A DNA stretch of 64,000 nucleotides from Pseudomonas cedrina subsp. cedrina (GTDB lineage: Bacteria > Pseudomonadota > Gammaproteobacteria > Pseudomonadales > Pseudomonadaceae): contig NZ_MNPW01000001.1 of assembly GCF_001983175.1 (NCBI RefSeq), forward strand, positions 124,001 through 188,000. The letters are read 5' to 3'. Below the pieces are notes generated by a model. That model was not told the DNA's origin and made no database searches. It was given only the letters and a program-made list of their open reading frames with translations. Of this stretch, positions 9,592-17,723 are shown piece after piece; the stretch's first letter is position 1, and the number at the start of each line of letters is the position of its first letter. Made by a program: the position numbers and the translations under genes.

Positions 9592-10788
9592 ATGCATTCA
9601 AAATCCCCGGTGAGCACACACCTGTTCGCCCTGTTTTGCCTTGCCAGTTTTCTGCTGTCGTTGTCTTACGGCTCGACCTTTCTACTGTCGCTACTGATTC
9701 ATACACGCGGTGGCAATGAGCACGATGCGGGCAGTGTGATTTCCACGGCGATGCTGAGCACCTTTGTGGCCGTGGTGGTCTCCGGCCATTTATCCGATGC
9801 GCTGGGCGCGGCGCGGGCGATTGCCGGCATGGGCCTGCTGTTGGTGGTGGCGTGCCTGGGCTTTGCGCTGACACCTGGGTTCGGCCAGGGGCTGATGGTG
9901 TTTGGCCTGGCCCTGGGCTTGGGTTGGGGCGTGTTCTACACCTTGGGGCCGATCATCGTGACCCTATTAGTGGAGCCGCGGCACCGCGCCAAGTACTTTG
10001 CGCTGCTGTCAGGCAGCATGATGAGTGGCATCGGTGCCGGCCCACTGCTGGGGCGGGCGGCAAACGCGTTGGGCTTGCCGCTGACGACCGCCTTCCACAT
10101 CGCCGCCGTTGCGAGCCTGGTCGCAGTGGTGATGTTCTGGCGCCTGGGCCCCCGTCTCAAGCAGCAAGGCAATGCACCGGTGGCGAAGATCTCCTGGGCG
10201 GCTACCCGCCAGGTACTGTCTTCCAAAGCCGCGTTCGCGATCTTGATGGTGGGCCTGGGCGGCTGTGTATTCGGTGGACTGTCATCGTTTCAGACCAGCT
10301 ACGCGGCGGCGCAGTCGTTGGACTATTCGTTGTTCTTCCTGGGCTTCCTGAGCGCGGCGATCAGCAGTCGTTTATTGATTGCCGGGTTTGTGGTCAAGCG
10401 CGATGCCTATATGACGGCGTGTGTGTTGTCGGGGCTGATGCTGGTCTCGGTGCTGATGTTTGCCTTCACGGTGTCGGGAACCTTCAGTTATCTGCTCGCG
10501 GCGATCACCCTGGGCGTGGGCTACGGCCTGACATACTCGGTGATCAACGGGCTGGTGGCCAATGAAGCCCCGGCCGGCACTACGTCCCAGGCATTGCTGC
10601 TGTTCAGCTTGGCGTATTTCGTCGGCGTGTTTGGGTTCCCGCTGTTGGCGGGACACATCATCGTCGCTTATGGCCTGCCGTCACTGCTGCTGAGCCTGGT
10701 GGCGGTGGCAGTGTTCAACTGGTTGATCACCGTCGCACGGCTGATCTGGCGTCGGGCATCGACACATAAAATCTTACAGCTGCCATAG
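9592..10788 (+). CDS. MFS transporter
   Basis: 398 residues with about 12 hydrophobic segments, and the loop 2-3 motif seen as GHLSDALGAARAIAGMG near residue 65. It is a major facilitator protein of the drug/sugar efflux type; the substrate is not recognisable. The start at 9592 puts the first membrane segment at residue 8; in-frame starts further upstream (9547, 9448) would add residues without membrane character. No operon partner: the next gene begins 85 nt downstream with its own ribosome-binding site. Confidence 0.85.
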   Translation: MHSKSPVSTHLFALFCLASFLLSLSYGSTFLLSLLIHTRGGNEHDAGSVISTAMLSTFVAVVVSGHLSDALGAARAIAGMGLLLVVACLGFALTPGFGQGLMVFGLALGLGWGVFYTLGPIIVTLLVEPRHRAKYFALLSGSMMSGIGAGPLLGRAANALGLPLTTAFHIAAVASLVAVVMFWRLGPRLKQQGNAPVAKISWAATRQVLSSKAAFAILMVGLGGCVFGGLSSFQTSYAAAQSLDYSLFFLGFLSAAISSRLLIAGFVVKRDAYMTACVLSGLMLVSVLMFAFTVSGTFSYLLAAITLGVGYGLTYSVINGLVANEAPAGTTSQALLLFSLAYFVGVFGFPLLAGHIIVAYGLPSLLLSLVAVAVFNWLITVARLIWRRASTHKILQLP

Positions 10789-10873
10789 GACCGTTCGTCG
10801 CCACCCCGGCACAAACGGTAAATCGAGGCTGACCAATAGAGGGTAAGGACATTAATCATATGGAGACACCCTC

Positions 10874-11218
10874 ATGAAAAATTCCAAGTTTGCCGCCCTC
10901 GCCCTCACGGGACTGCTATCTGCCGCGTCGCTGAGCGCCTTTGCCGCTGATTCTTCCACCGGCAAGACCGACCCGGTTGGCAGCCCGCCGAGCCCTGCCA
11001 CCCAGGAATCCCAGGACTCGATGGGCACCGGTCTCGACACCAATGGTGGCGCCATCATCGATAACGGTGCCGACCCACGCACCCGTGGCCAGGACACCCA
11101 GCGCCAGGCACCCTCCGCCGTCGGCAACGGCAAGATGGGCCCAGGCGTCAACCAGCCCGGCGTCAACAAAGGTGACGACTCAAACGTTCCGGGCGCGCCA
11201 AAACAACCTGCGCCTTGA
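10874..11218 (+). CDS. Hypothetical exported Pro/Gly/Asp-rich small protein
   Basis: 114 residues. There is a clear signal peptide (KNSKFAALALTGLLSAASLSAFAA) cleaved near residue 24. The mature chain has low complexity, rich in Pro, Gly, Asp, Asn, Gln and Thr, with no hydrophobic core, and looks intrinsically disordered. A GGAGA ribosome-binding site lies 8 nt before ATG. I do not recognise a named family. Two other small stress-type genes follow on the same strand, so it may belong to a stationary-phase group; that is inference. Confidence 0.75.
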   Translation: MKNSKFAALALTGLLSAASLSAFAADSSTGKTDPVGSPPSPATQESQDSMGTGLDTNGGAIIDNGADPRTRGQDTQRQAPSAVGNGKMGPGVNQPGVNKGDDSNVPGAPKQPAP

Positions 11219-11269
11219 GCCATCAGACGCAAGACGAACACCCGATCATTGACTAATGAAGAGGTACGC

Positions 11270-11536
11270 ATGAACGTCGATAGAAACCTTGAAAAAGAAG
11301 TCCTCACCCGCCTGCTGCACGCTCATCCGCAAGGCCTGGGCAAGGAGGTGCTGGACAACTACCGCGGCGAAAAGGAGGTGGCCAGTGTCTTGGCGTTCCT
11401 GCAGGACCGCGGGCTGATCAGGGACGGGAATGTGGCCACTGACGACGCCGGTGAATATTCGTTGAACCTGCCCATCAAGCTGACGTCGTCTGGCGTGGAT
11501 GAGGCGCGCAAGCTGGAGGGCGAAAGCGCTCATTAA
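11270..11536 (+). CDS. Small winged-helix-like hypothetical protein
   Basis: 88 residues. The pattern of a helix-rich N-terminus (EKEVLTRLLHAHPQGLGKEVL), a second helix (EVASVLAFLQDRGLI) and a hairpin ending in SLNLPIKLTSSGVDEARKL looks like a compact winged helix, as in small regulators, but no catalytic residues or named family are evident. AGAGG precedes the ATG at 11270 by about 6 nt. It lies 51 nt after the exported protein and 50 nt before the Rho-N protein. Confidence 0.7.
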   Translation: MNVDRNLEKEVLTRLLHAHPQGLGKEVLDNYRGEKEVASVLAFLQDRGLIRDGNVATDDAGEYSLNLPIKLTSSGVDEARKLEGESAH

Positions 11537-11586
11537 TTCATTTGTCAGGTCTGGCCCCGCTGTAAGGGGCCGGAAGGAGTATCGCG

Positions 11587-11967
11587 ATGCCTCGTGGAAG
11601 CAAAGCCAAATACACCGCCGAACAGAAACGCCAGGCCGCTCGTATCGAAGAAAGTTACGAGCACAAAGGCGTGGCCAAGGATGAAGCCGAAGCCCGCGCC
11701 TGGGCCACCGTCAACAAGCAGTCCGGCGGCGGCGAAAAGGCCGGTGGTTCGGGCCAGCGCAAGGCGCCTGCCAGCAAAGCCACGGACAGGCATGAATCGG
11801 CCAAGCGCGCCGCCGCCAGCCGTGAGGGAAAACCACGCAGCAGCGGTGCTTCGCTGGGGACCCAGACCAAGGAGAGTTTGCTTAAGGAAGCACGGGCCAA
11901 GGATATTCCGGGGCGGTCCAGCATGCGCAAGGACGAGCTCATCGAAGCGCTGAAGAAAGCCGGGTAA
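11587..11967 (+). CDS. Basic Rho-N-domain protein (often annotated as plasmid stabilisation protein)
   Basis: 126 residues, highly Lys/Arg-rich. The N-terminal part (MPRGSKAKYTAEQKRQAARIEESYEHKG) and the ATVNK segment match a conserved Pseudomonas family seen with labels such as 'plasmid stabilisation protein'. The middle is a disordered Ser/Gly/Lys linker. The last 35 residues (KESLLKEARAKDIPGRSSMRKDELIEAL) form a Rho N-terminal-like SAP helix pair that usually binds nucleic acid. GGAAGGAG precedes the ATG. The plasmid label should not be read as evidence of a plasmid. Biological role unknown. Confidence 0.8.
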   Translation: MPRGSKAKYTAEQKRQAARIEESYEHKGVAKDEAEARAWATVNKQSGGGEKAGGSGQRKAPASKATDRHESAKRAAASREGKPRSSGASLGTQTKESLLKEARAKDIPGRSSMRKDELIEALKKAG

Positions 11968-11978
11968 CCAAATAACCC

Positions 11979-12067
11979 TGTGGGAGCGGGCTTGCCCGCG
12001 ATGGCGGAGTATCAGCCACCTTACCCGGTACTGACCCACCGCTATCGCGGGCAAGCCCGCTCCCACA
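11979..12067. repeat. REPIN-type inverted repeat, 'cgggcttgcccgcgat' arms
   Basis: Perfectly matching arms TGTGGGAGCGGGCTTGCCC and GGGCAAGCCCGCTCCCACA are separated by about 45 nt. It lies between two convergent genes. Confidence 0.85.
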
Positions 12068-12079
12068 TTTGGATTGTGT

Positions 12080-12997
12080 TTAATCAGCCACAAGGGCATC
12101 GACTTCAGTGGCGCCCGGTGAAGTCGCGGGGCCCCAGCGCGTCACCGCCAGAGCCGCGGCCGCATTCGCTCGACGTGCTGCCGCAACCGGACTCAAGCCA
12201 CTCGCCAAGCCCGCCACAAACACGCCCGCATGCGCATCCCCCGCACCATTGCTGTCCACCGCCTGCACCTTGAAGCCGGGCACGTGCTCAACCGCACCCG
12301 CACGCCCTACCCAGCAGCCATTGGGCCCATCGCGAACCACCAGCAAGGTCTCGGCGGCCAGATGTCGGCCCAGTTCGGGCAGCGCGCTGGCGATATCCCC
12401 AGCGCCAGTAAATGCCAGGGCTTCGGGGCCATTGCTGGTCCAGATGTCGATACGTGGCAGTAACGCGCGCATCAAGGCCGAGTCCGGCGCCTTCACCAGC
12501 GGGCCGGGGTCGAACACCACCGCAATCTCGCGGGGCAGCGCCAGCAACCAGTCGATCAGCGGCTGCGCCTTGCCCTCCAGCAGCAAGCTGTAGCCGCTGA
12601 CATACACATAATCGTCAACCTTTGGCGACACGGTGGCCAAGTCCTCGGCACTCAACTCACCCTCGGCGCCGATGTGGGATATGAAGGTGCGCTCGGTGCT
12701 GGCTTCGGTCAGGGACACACACAAACCGGTGTCCTTGCCATCGCTCGCCGCCAGCGCCATTTCAATGCCCTCGGCCTGCATCGCCGCACGCGCCAGGTCG
12801 CCGAAGCGGCCGTTGCCGTGACGGCCCAGATAAACCACCGGCAGGCCATTGCGTCGCGCGGCCGCCATCACATTGAAGCCCCCGCCGGTCTCGAAGCTGG
12901 CCGATCGCGCCAGCACGTCGCCGCCCGTCGCGGGCAAGGTATCGAGGGCCATGACCAGGTCGACGATGACCTGGCCGGTGTGCAGCAATCTAGACAT
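12080..12997 (-). CDS. PfkB-family carbohydrate kinase (YegV-like)
   Basis: 305 residues of the ribokinase/PfkB superfamily. An N-terminal GG motif (ETGGGFNVMAAARRNG) binds the sugar, and the C-terminal signature DSNGAGDAHAGVF contains the catalytic base Asp254 in GAGD. It is the last gene of a four-gene operon with GntR regulator, ADP-ribosylglycohydrolase and NCS1 permease. The ATG at 12997 overlaps the permease stop by 8 nt. The likely job is phosphorylation of the sugar released from an imported N-glycoside (inference from context). The open frame upstream is just overlap with the permease gene. Confidence 0.88.
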   Translation of the reverse strand: MSRLLHTGQVIVDLVMALDTLPATGGDVLARSASFETGGGFNVMAAARRNGLPVVYLGRHGNGRFGDLARAAMQAEGIEMALAASDGKDTGLCVSLTEASTERTFISHIGAEGELSAEDLATVSPKVDDYVYVSGYSLLLEGKAQPLIDWLLALPREIAVVFDPGPLVKAPDSALMRALLPRIDIWTSNGPEALAFTGAGDIASALPELGRHLAAETLLVVRDGPNGCWVGRAGAVEHVPGFKVQAVDSNGAGDAHAGVFVAGLASGLSPVAAARRANAAAALAVTRWGPATSPGATEVDALVAD

Positions 12998-14456
12998 CAG
13001 CGCGCTCAACCGAGGCTGGGCGACGGTCCGAAGCGCCGCCCAACACTGCATAAATCCCGCCGGCCACCAGGAACGTGACAATCCAGCCCAGGCCATTGTG
13101 GCCCAGCCAGGAGTCGGACAACGGCCCGGCGAACCAGATGTTCTCGGCGGTGGTGCCGATGGTGGTGAAGCTGAACCCCAGCACGATCGCCAGCGCCCAG
13201 GCGCCGAATGCACGCCACTCCACGCCACCGCGATACCAATAGGCGCTGCTCGGGCTTACGTCCAGCAAGTCCTTGGGACTGTAGTAGTGACGATGCATCA
13301 GGTCGACCACAAAGATGCCGACCCACGCCGTGATCGGCACCGCCAGCAACGAGATGAAGGTGATGAACGGGCCGTAGAAGCTGTCGGCGATCAGCATGAA
13401 GTAAATCGAGCCGGCGAAGATCGCCACGATGTCGACGATCACCGCATGCACGCGCTTGACCTTCAAACCGAGGGTCAAGGTGGTAAGGCCGGCCGAATAC
13501 ACCGACAGGTTGTTGGACAATAGCAACCCGCCAAAGGCGGTGATCAGGTACGGCACGGCCATCCAGGTCGGCAGCATGTCGCGGATCGCGATGATCGGGT
13601 CGGTGGCCGAGGCCAGGTCGTTATTACCCACCGACAGCAGGCCGCCGAGGGTGATCAGCAACACCAGCGGAATGCCCGCGCCAAACGCAGCGGACGCCAC
13701 CAGGCGCGCCGCCTTGACACTGCGGTGCTGGTAGCGCGACATGTCGGCACCGGCATTGGCCCAGCCGATACCGGTGCCGGCGGCCATGGTGCCAACGCCG
13801 ATGATCATCGCACTCAGCGGTGCCGGCGTGGCGTTGAACACGGCGCTCCAGTCGATGGTGGCGCAGAGAAAGCCCCCGACCAGAATGTTCAACGCGCCAA
13901 ACACGTAGGTCGCCCACTTCTGGATCACCAGCAGGGTGGCATGGCCCAGGCCCGAAACGGCCAGGGTCAGCAACACGAAAATGGCGATGAACAGCAGCGT
14001 GAGCCCCGGGGCGCTTTTGGCCTCGACCGCCGTACCGAACAGGATCGAACACAGCGACAGCAGCACAAAGGCCGCCGTGGTGGTGTTGACGGTTTCCCAC
14101 CCCAGGCGCGACATCAGCGACACCAGCGTGGGGCCGATATTGCCGCGCACGCCGAAGATCGCGCGCGACAACGTCAGGCTCGGCGCGCGGCCGCGACGAC
14201 CCGCGATGGAGATGATGCCCACCACCGCAAAGGAGCCGGCGGCGCCGAGAATCGCCACGATGACCGCCTGCCAGATCGCCAGGCCGCGAAACGCGACCAG
14301 TGTCGCCCCGAGCGGCAAGCCGAGGATGCTGATATTGGCGGCGAACCACACCCAGAACAGTTGCAGCGGATGGCCGTTGCACTCGCCTTCGGGAACCGGT
14401 TCGATGCCGCGTGTTTCCAATTGCCCGGCGCTTTGGCCGGAAGAGGTGCTGCTCAT
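12990..14456 (-). CDS. NCS1-family purine/cytosine-type permease
   Basis: 488 residues with about 12 hydrophobic segments. The N-terminal part (FWVWFAANISILGLPLGA) and TLSRAIFGVRGNIGPTLVSLMSRLGWETVN are typical of nucleobase:cation symporter-1 proteins such as CodB and other cytosine/purine permeases. AGGAG stands 8 nt before the ATG at 14456. It replaces, in operon position, the MFS nucleoside transporter found in enteric yeg-type loci. The substrate is probably a nucleobase, nucleoside or related N-glycoside; the exact compound cannot be read from sequence. Confidence 0.88.
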   Translation of the reverse strand: MSSTSSGQSAGQLETRGIEPVPEGECNGHPLQLFWVWFAANISILGLPLGATLVAFRGLAIWQAVIVAILGAAGSFAVVGIISIAGRRGRAPSLTLSRAIFGVRGNIGPTLVSLMSRLGWETVNTTTAAFVLLSLCSILFGTAVEAKSAPGLTLLFIAIFVLLTLAVSGLGHATLLVIQKWATYVFGALNILVGGFLCATIDWSAVFNATPAPLSAMIIGVGTMAAGTGIGWANAGADMSRYQHRSVKAARLVASAAFGAGIPLVLLITLGGLLSVGNNDLASATDPIIAIRDMLPTWMAVPYLITAFGGLLLSNNLSVYSAGLTTLTLGLKVKRVHAVIVDIVAIFAGSIYFMLIADSFYGPFITFISLLAVPITAWVGIFVVDLMHRHYYSPKDLLDVSPSSAYWYRGGVEWRAFGAWALAIVLGFSFTTIGTTAENIWFAGPLSDSWLGHNGLGWIVTFLVAGGIYAVLGGASDRRPASVERADV

Positions 14457-14541
14457 GTGGGGGTGCTCCTGGTGCCTGTATTGTTGTGGTTGTTGGCAAA
14501 TACTTCCTGACTCGACTCGGTCAATGTGGGAGCTGTGGTGC

Positions 14542-15543
14542 TTATCGAATTTTGAGCAGGCCCTGAACCAGCAACTCCAGATCCAGGCCATTGACCTGCT
14601 TGACCTGCTCGATCATCCCCTGCGGCCAGCACTGCATGCCCAGGCACGCACCCAGCATCGCGCCGAGAATCGCGGCGATGGTGTCGGTGTCGCCACCCAG
14701 ACTGGCGGCCACACACAGCGCCTCGAAAGCATCCAGCTCACCCACCGCCACTTGCTGGGCCAGGGCAAACGACACCACCACCGACTCCTGGGAAGCCACG
14801 GAAGTGCCGATCAATTCATACAGCAGGTCAGCGAACAGGGCCTTGTCGCCGCTGCCGACGCTCAAGGTCCGTGCCCAACTGATACGCGTGGAGATTCGCC
14901 CGCCAGCTATCCAATGGCCGTGGCCTTCCGCCTGTTGGGCAAGTTGGGTACCGATGTTCAGCGCTTCGCCCAGGTCGACGCCATTAATGCCGGCCGACAC
15001 CACCGCCGCCACCGCCGCCGCGCTGGAGATGCCCAGTGAGGTGTTATGGGTGACCTGGCAGGCCTGGATCACCGCCTGGATAAACCGCACCGGGTCGCTG
15101 ACATCGGCCGCGATCCCCACCGGCGTGATACGCATCGCTGCGCCATTGGTGGTGCCATAGCGCCCGGACTCTTCCGGCGTATGGCCAGCAAGGATCATGT
15201 CGATCGCACGCTTGGTGGAAGGGCCGAGCAAATCCTGCGAGCCCTTGGCGCGCATCACTGCTTCCCAGTCGATCAGGCGCTGGGCCAGCACGGCGGGTTC
15301 GATCGTGCCCTGGCCTTCGACCAGCAACTCGCCCACCAGGATCGCCTGCTCGGTGTCATCGGTGATGGAACCGGCGGGCATGTTCGGCGCAATGGGCTGG
15401 TCGGCGTCGGCTGCTTCCAGGCCAGTGATGGCACCGAAACGTGCCCGCACCTGCTCGCGGCTCAAGGATTGGGTCGGCATGCCCAGGGCATCGCCCAGGG
15501 CCAGGCCGTAGAAGGCGCCGAGGGCGCGATCGTGGGAAGTCAT
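14542..15543 (-). CDS. ADP-ribosylglycohydrolase-family protein (YegU/DraG-like)
   Basis: 333 residues. The family motifs are present in order: GLALGDALGMPTQ (residues 13-25), the metal-binding Thr61-Asp62-Asp63 in SITDDTE, and the second metal site GGDTDT (283-288). These bind two Mg ions that hydrolyse an N-glycosidic bond. In this operon, with a kinase and permease, the substrate is more likely a nucleoside-like N-glycoside than ADP-ribosylated protein; that is inference. Its ATG overlaps the regulator stop as ATGA, so expression is coupled. Confidence 0.88.
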   Translation of the reverse strand: MTSHDRALGAFYGLALGDALGMPTQSLSREQVRARFGAITGLEAADADQPIAPNMPAGSITDDTEQAILVGELLVEGQGTIEPAVLAQRLIDWEAVMRAKGSQDLLGPSTKRAIDMILAGHTPEESGRYGTTNGAAMRITPVGIAADVSDPVRFIQAVIQACQVTHNTSLGISSAAAVAAVVSAGINGVDLGEALNIGTQLAQQAEGHGHWIAGGRISTRISWARTLSVGSGDKALFADLLYELIGTSVASQESVVVSFALAQQVAVGELDAFEALCVAASLGGDTDTIAAILGAMLGACLGMQCWPQGMIEQVKQVNGLDLELLVQGLLKIR

Positions 15544-16259
15544 TTCGAATGTCCAAATTGAAGGTGCAGGCGAAAATGCAGCGGGTCGAGCAAGCTTTCG
15601 ACGTATTCCATGAAACGTTCGCGACGGTCGTAGGTGGTGCGCGACGCTTTCAGGAACACCGTGCCCGCCGGGCGACCCAGCAGTTCGGCGTCTTCATCGC
15701 TGAGAGGCTCGGCGCCGATCCATTGGTCGCCTTCGGCGCCTATGTAACCGTAGGCCGCCAGGGTAATGGTCAGAGAGTTATCGATCAGGCCGACTTTCGG
15801 CAAGCTGTCCAGCCCGCCGGAGGCCGGCATCAGCGAGCGTTCCAGGGACACGGCGGTGCCATCGGTGGTACGGCGACGGCGGTCGAGAGCGATGAACTGG
15901 TCGCTGCCGAAACGGCTGAACAGGTCCGGGCGAGTCACGGCTTCCAGGCGCAGGATATCGGTGTTCACCCGTGCGCCGGTGTCGGCCAGGGCCTGGGCCC
16001 AGCCGCTGCGCTGGTCGAGCACCATGCCGTCAAAGGTGACGATGGAGCCGACGCCGCTCTGGGTTGCGATGTAGTGGCGTCGCTTGAGTTCAGCCAGGGC
16101 TTCACGCAGGGTACCGCGGCTGACCGCGAACTCTTCGGCCAACTGGTGCTCGCCCGGCAGCAGGAAGCCATCGGCCATCACCCCACCCTCGATACGGCGG
16201 ATGAGTTCGTCGACGACGCGTTTTTTCTTATCAAATCGGACATGTCTAATCATGTACAA
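15540..16259 (-). CDS. GntR-family regulator with UTRA domain (YegW-like)
   Basis: 239 residues. An N-terminal GntR winged helix (LPGEHQLAEEFAVSRGTLREALAELKRRHYI, residues 34-64) is followed by a UTRA effector-binding domain. It is the first gene of the GntR-ADPRG-permease-kinase operon and presumably controls it, responding to a substrate or phosphorylated product. Two Met codons (16259 and 16253) can start the gene; an inverted repeat spans both. The operon order regulator-first suggests autoregulation. Confidence 0.88.
   Translation of the reverse strand: MYMIRHVRFDKKKRVVDELIRRIEGGVMADGFLLPGEHQLAEEFAVSRGTLREALAELKRRHYIATQSGVGSIVTFDGMVLDQRSGWAQALADTGARVNTDILRLEAVTRPDLFSRFGSDQFIALDRRRRTTDGTAVSLERSLMPASGGLDSLPKVGLIDNSLTITLAAYGYIGAEGDQWIGAEPLSDEDAELLGRPAGTVFLKASRTTYDRRERFMEYVESLLDPLHFRLHLQFGHSK
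16240..16255 (-). promoter_or_regulatory. Candidate GntR operator overlapping the start codons
   Basis: The inverted repeat ACATG-N6-CATGT spans the first codons of the GntR gene. UTRA-type regulators bind short inverted repeats near their own start, so autorepression here is plausible but unproven; the arms are only 5 bp. Confidence 0.35.
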
Positions 16260-16323
16260 ATTGATAACCGAAAGCGCGCGATCACGGCAAGCGAATTATT
16301 TCAATCGGATGAAAAAACCGGCC

Positions 16324-16884
16324 TCAGGGCTCCAGGCCAATACGGAAAAATTCCCCGGCACTCCAGACACCCAGCCAGTTCTGACCGTTGAATGGACGGC
16401 TCACCGCCAGTTCCACCAATTGATAGAACACGTTGCGATGTACCAGGGCTTCAAGGTTGGTGCGCACCCGCAGGTACGGCGAAGGTTCCTGGGTGACGGG
16501 ATCGATCACCACCCGTAACGGGTGTTCGATGTCGGCGTCGACCTGTTCGTCGACATTGGTGGTAAAGCGCAGCACCTGGCTTTCGCCCTGCCCTTCGACC
16601 TCCAGGGTGACCGCCACGAACGGCGCGTCATCGACGCGAATGCCGACCTTTTCCACCGGTGTGACCAGGAAATAATCATCGCCATCGCGGCGGATGATGT
16701 TGGAAAACAGCTTGACCATCGGCTTGCGCCCGATCGGCGTGCCTTGGTAGAACCAGGTGCCGTCGCGGGCAATGCGCATGTCGATGTCGCCGCAGAAATC
16801 CGGGTTCCACAAGTGCACCGGTGCCGGTCCCTTGCCTTTGGGCAGTTGGGCCAGCAGGTCGTTGGCCTTGGCGGAATCGGTCAT
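16324..16884 (-). CDS. DUF1285 domain-containing protein
   Basis: 186 residues, soluble, no signal peptide. The segments [29 protein letters not shown] and [21 protein letters not shown] are typical of the DUF1285 family, small beta-rich proteins of unknown function conserved in pseudomonads. Full length. It is followed on the same strand upstream by the DUF4823 lipoprotein gene (15 nt gap), so the two are probably co-transcribed. Confidence 0.85.
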   Translation of the reverse strand: MTDSAKANDLLAQLPKGKGPAPVHLWNPDFCGDIDMRIARDGTWFYQGTPIGRKPMVKLFSNIIRRDGDDYFLVTPVEKVGIRVDDAPFVAVTLEVEGQGESQVLRFTTNVDEQVDADIEHPLRVVIDPVTQEPSPYLRVRTNLEALVHRNVFYQLVELAVSRPFNGQNWLGVWSAGEFFRIGLEP

Positions 16885-16899
16885 GGGCTTCTCCGTTCT

Positions 16900-17505
16900 T
16901 TACTGATTACTCATGCCCAGCAAGCCTCGGGCGTATTGGGCCAGGGGGCGAGCAATCAGGTCTTCTGGCTTGTTGTCGTGAAACGTCAGTAAACCGCCAC
17001 GACTGCGAATACGTGCGGTATCAATTAAATACTGGGTGCTGGTCTCGATCAACATGATCTGGATAACGCCGTTGTCCAGGCCGAGGCGGTCCAGGGCCTC
17101 CTGGTCGGCCCATTCATCCGCATTGCCGATACGGTCATCGGCCTTGGCGAAGCGGCAGTACAGCAAGTAGTGCGCACCGGCTGCGCGGGCCTCGGACATC
17201 GCCTGCTCCAGGCTTTGCGGCTGACGGGCGCGGCGTACCATGGGGAAATATTCGACGAAGCCGTTGAAGGCTTCTTCAGCCACCACATTCGGGCGTGGAT
17301 AGGCACTGCCCGGTGGCACGAAGGCGCCCTGGGCGATGAAGATAAAGGAGTCCGGCTGTACGCGAATCGAGGCGGTACGACGGGTATCGCTGTGGTCCAG
17401 CAAGCCGGCATCGCTCATCTGATAGCGGGTGCCTTCGGCCATATCGCTGACGGTCATGCAACCACTCAGCGTCAACGACGCCAGCAACAAAACCAGACTA
17501 CGCAT
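16900..17505 (-). CDS. DUF4823 lipoprotein
   Basis: 201 residues. The N-terminus MRSLVLLLASLTLSGC is a type II signal peptide with the lipobox LSGC and the lipidated cysteine at position 16. GGAGGA lies 6 nt before the ATG at 17505. The mature domain (AHYLLYCRFAKADDR, GLDNGVIQIMLIETSTQYLID) fits DUF4823, a periplasmic lipoprotein family of unknown role. An open frame continues upstream into a REPIN, but the start at 17505 is clearly right because of the signal peptide. Confidence 0.88.
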   Translation of the reverse strand: MRSLVLLLASLTLSGCMTVSDMAEGTRYQMSDAGLLDHSDTRRTASIRVQPDSFIFIAQGAFVPPGSAYPRPNVVAEEAFNGFVEYFPMVRRARQPQSLEQAMSEARAAGAHYLLYCRFAKADDRIGNADEWADQEALDRLGLDNGVIQIMLIETSTQYLIDTARIRSRGGLLTFHDNKPEDLIARPLAQYARGLLGMSNQ

Positions 17506-17593
17506 CCTAATCCTCCAGAGGCCGGTGACGGAAAACCGGCGAATGGGCGTGAGATGCAGGTTTTGCGCCAGCTCAAGGGCAACACATAGCAAA

Positions 17594-17696
17594 TGTGGGA
17601 GCTGGCTTGCCTGCGATGCAGGCAACTCGGTACATCAGGCACACCCAGTTGATGCTATCGCAGCGGTGCGGCGATCCGACAAGCCAGCTCCCACAT
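17594..17696. repeat. REPIN with an insertion in its right arm
   Basis: The left arm is standard (TGTGGGAGCTGGCTTGCCTG). The right arm reads ATCGCAGCGGTGCGGCGATCC then GACAAGCCAGCTCCCACA, so about 15 extra bases sit between the conserved ATCGCA and AAGCCAGC parts. Confidence 0.8.
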
Positions 17697-17723
17697 TGGA
17701 TGTGTATCGATCAGGAAATAGTT

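Noticed and set aside
11587..11967. 'Plasmid stabilisation' label as sign of a plasmid remnant
   Set aside because: The family is chromosomal in pseudomonads and neighbours are ordinary.
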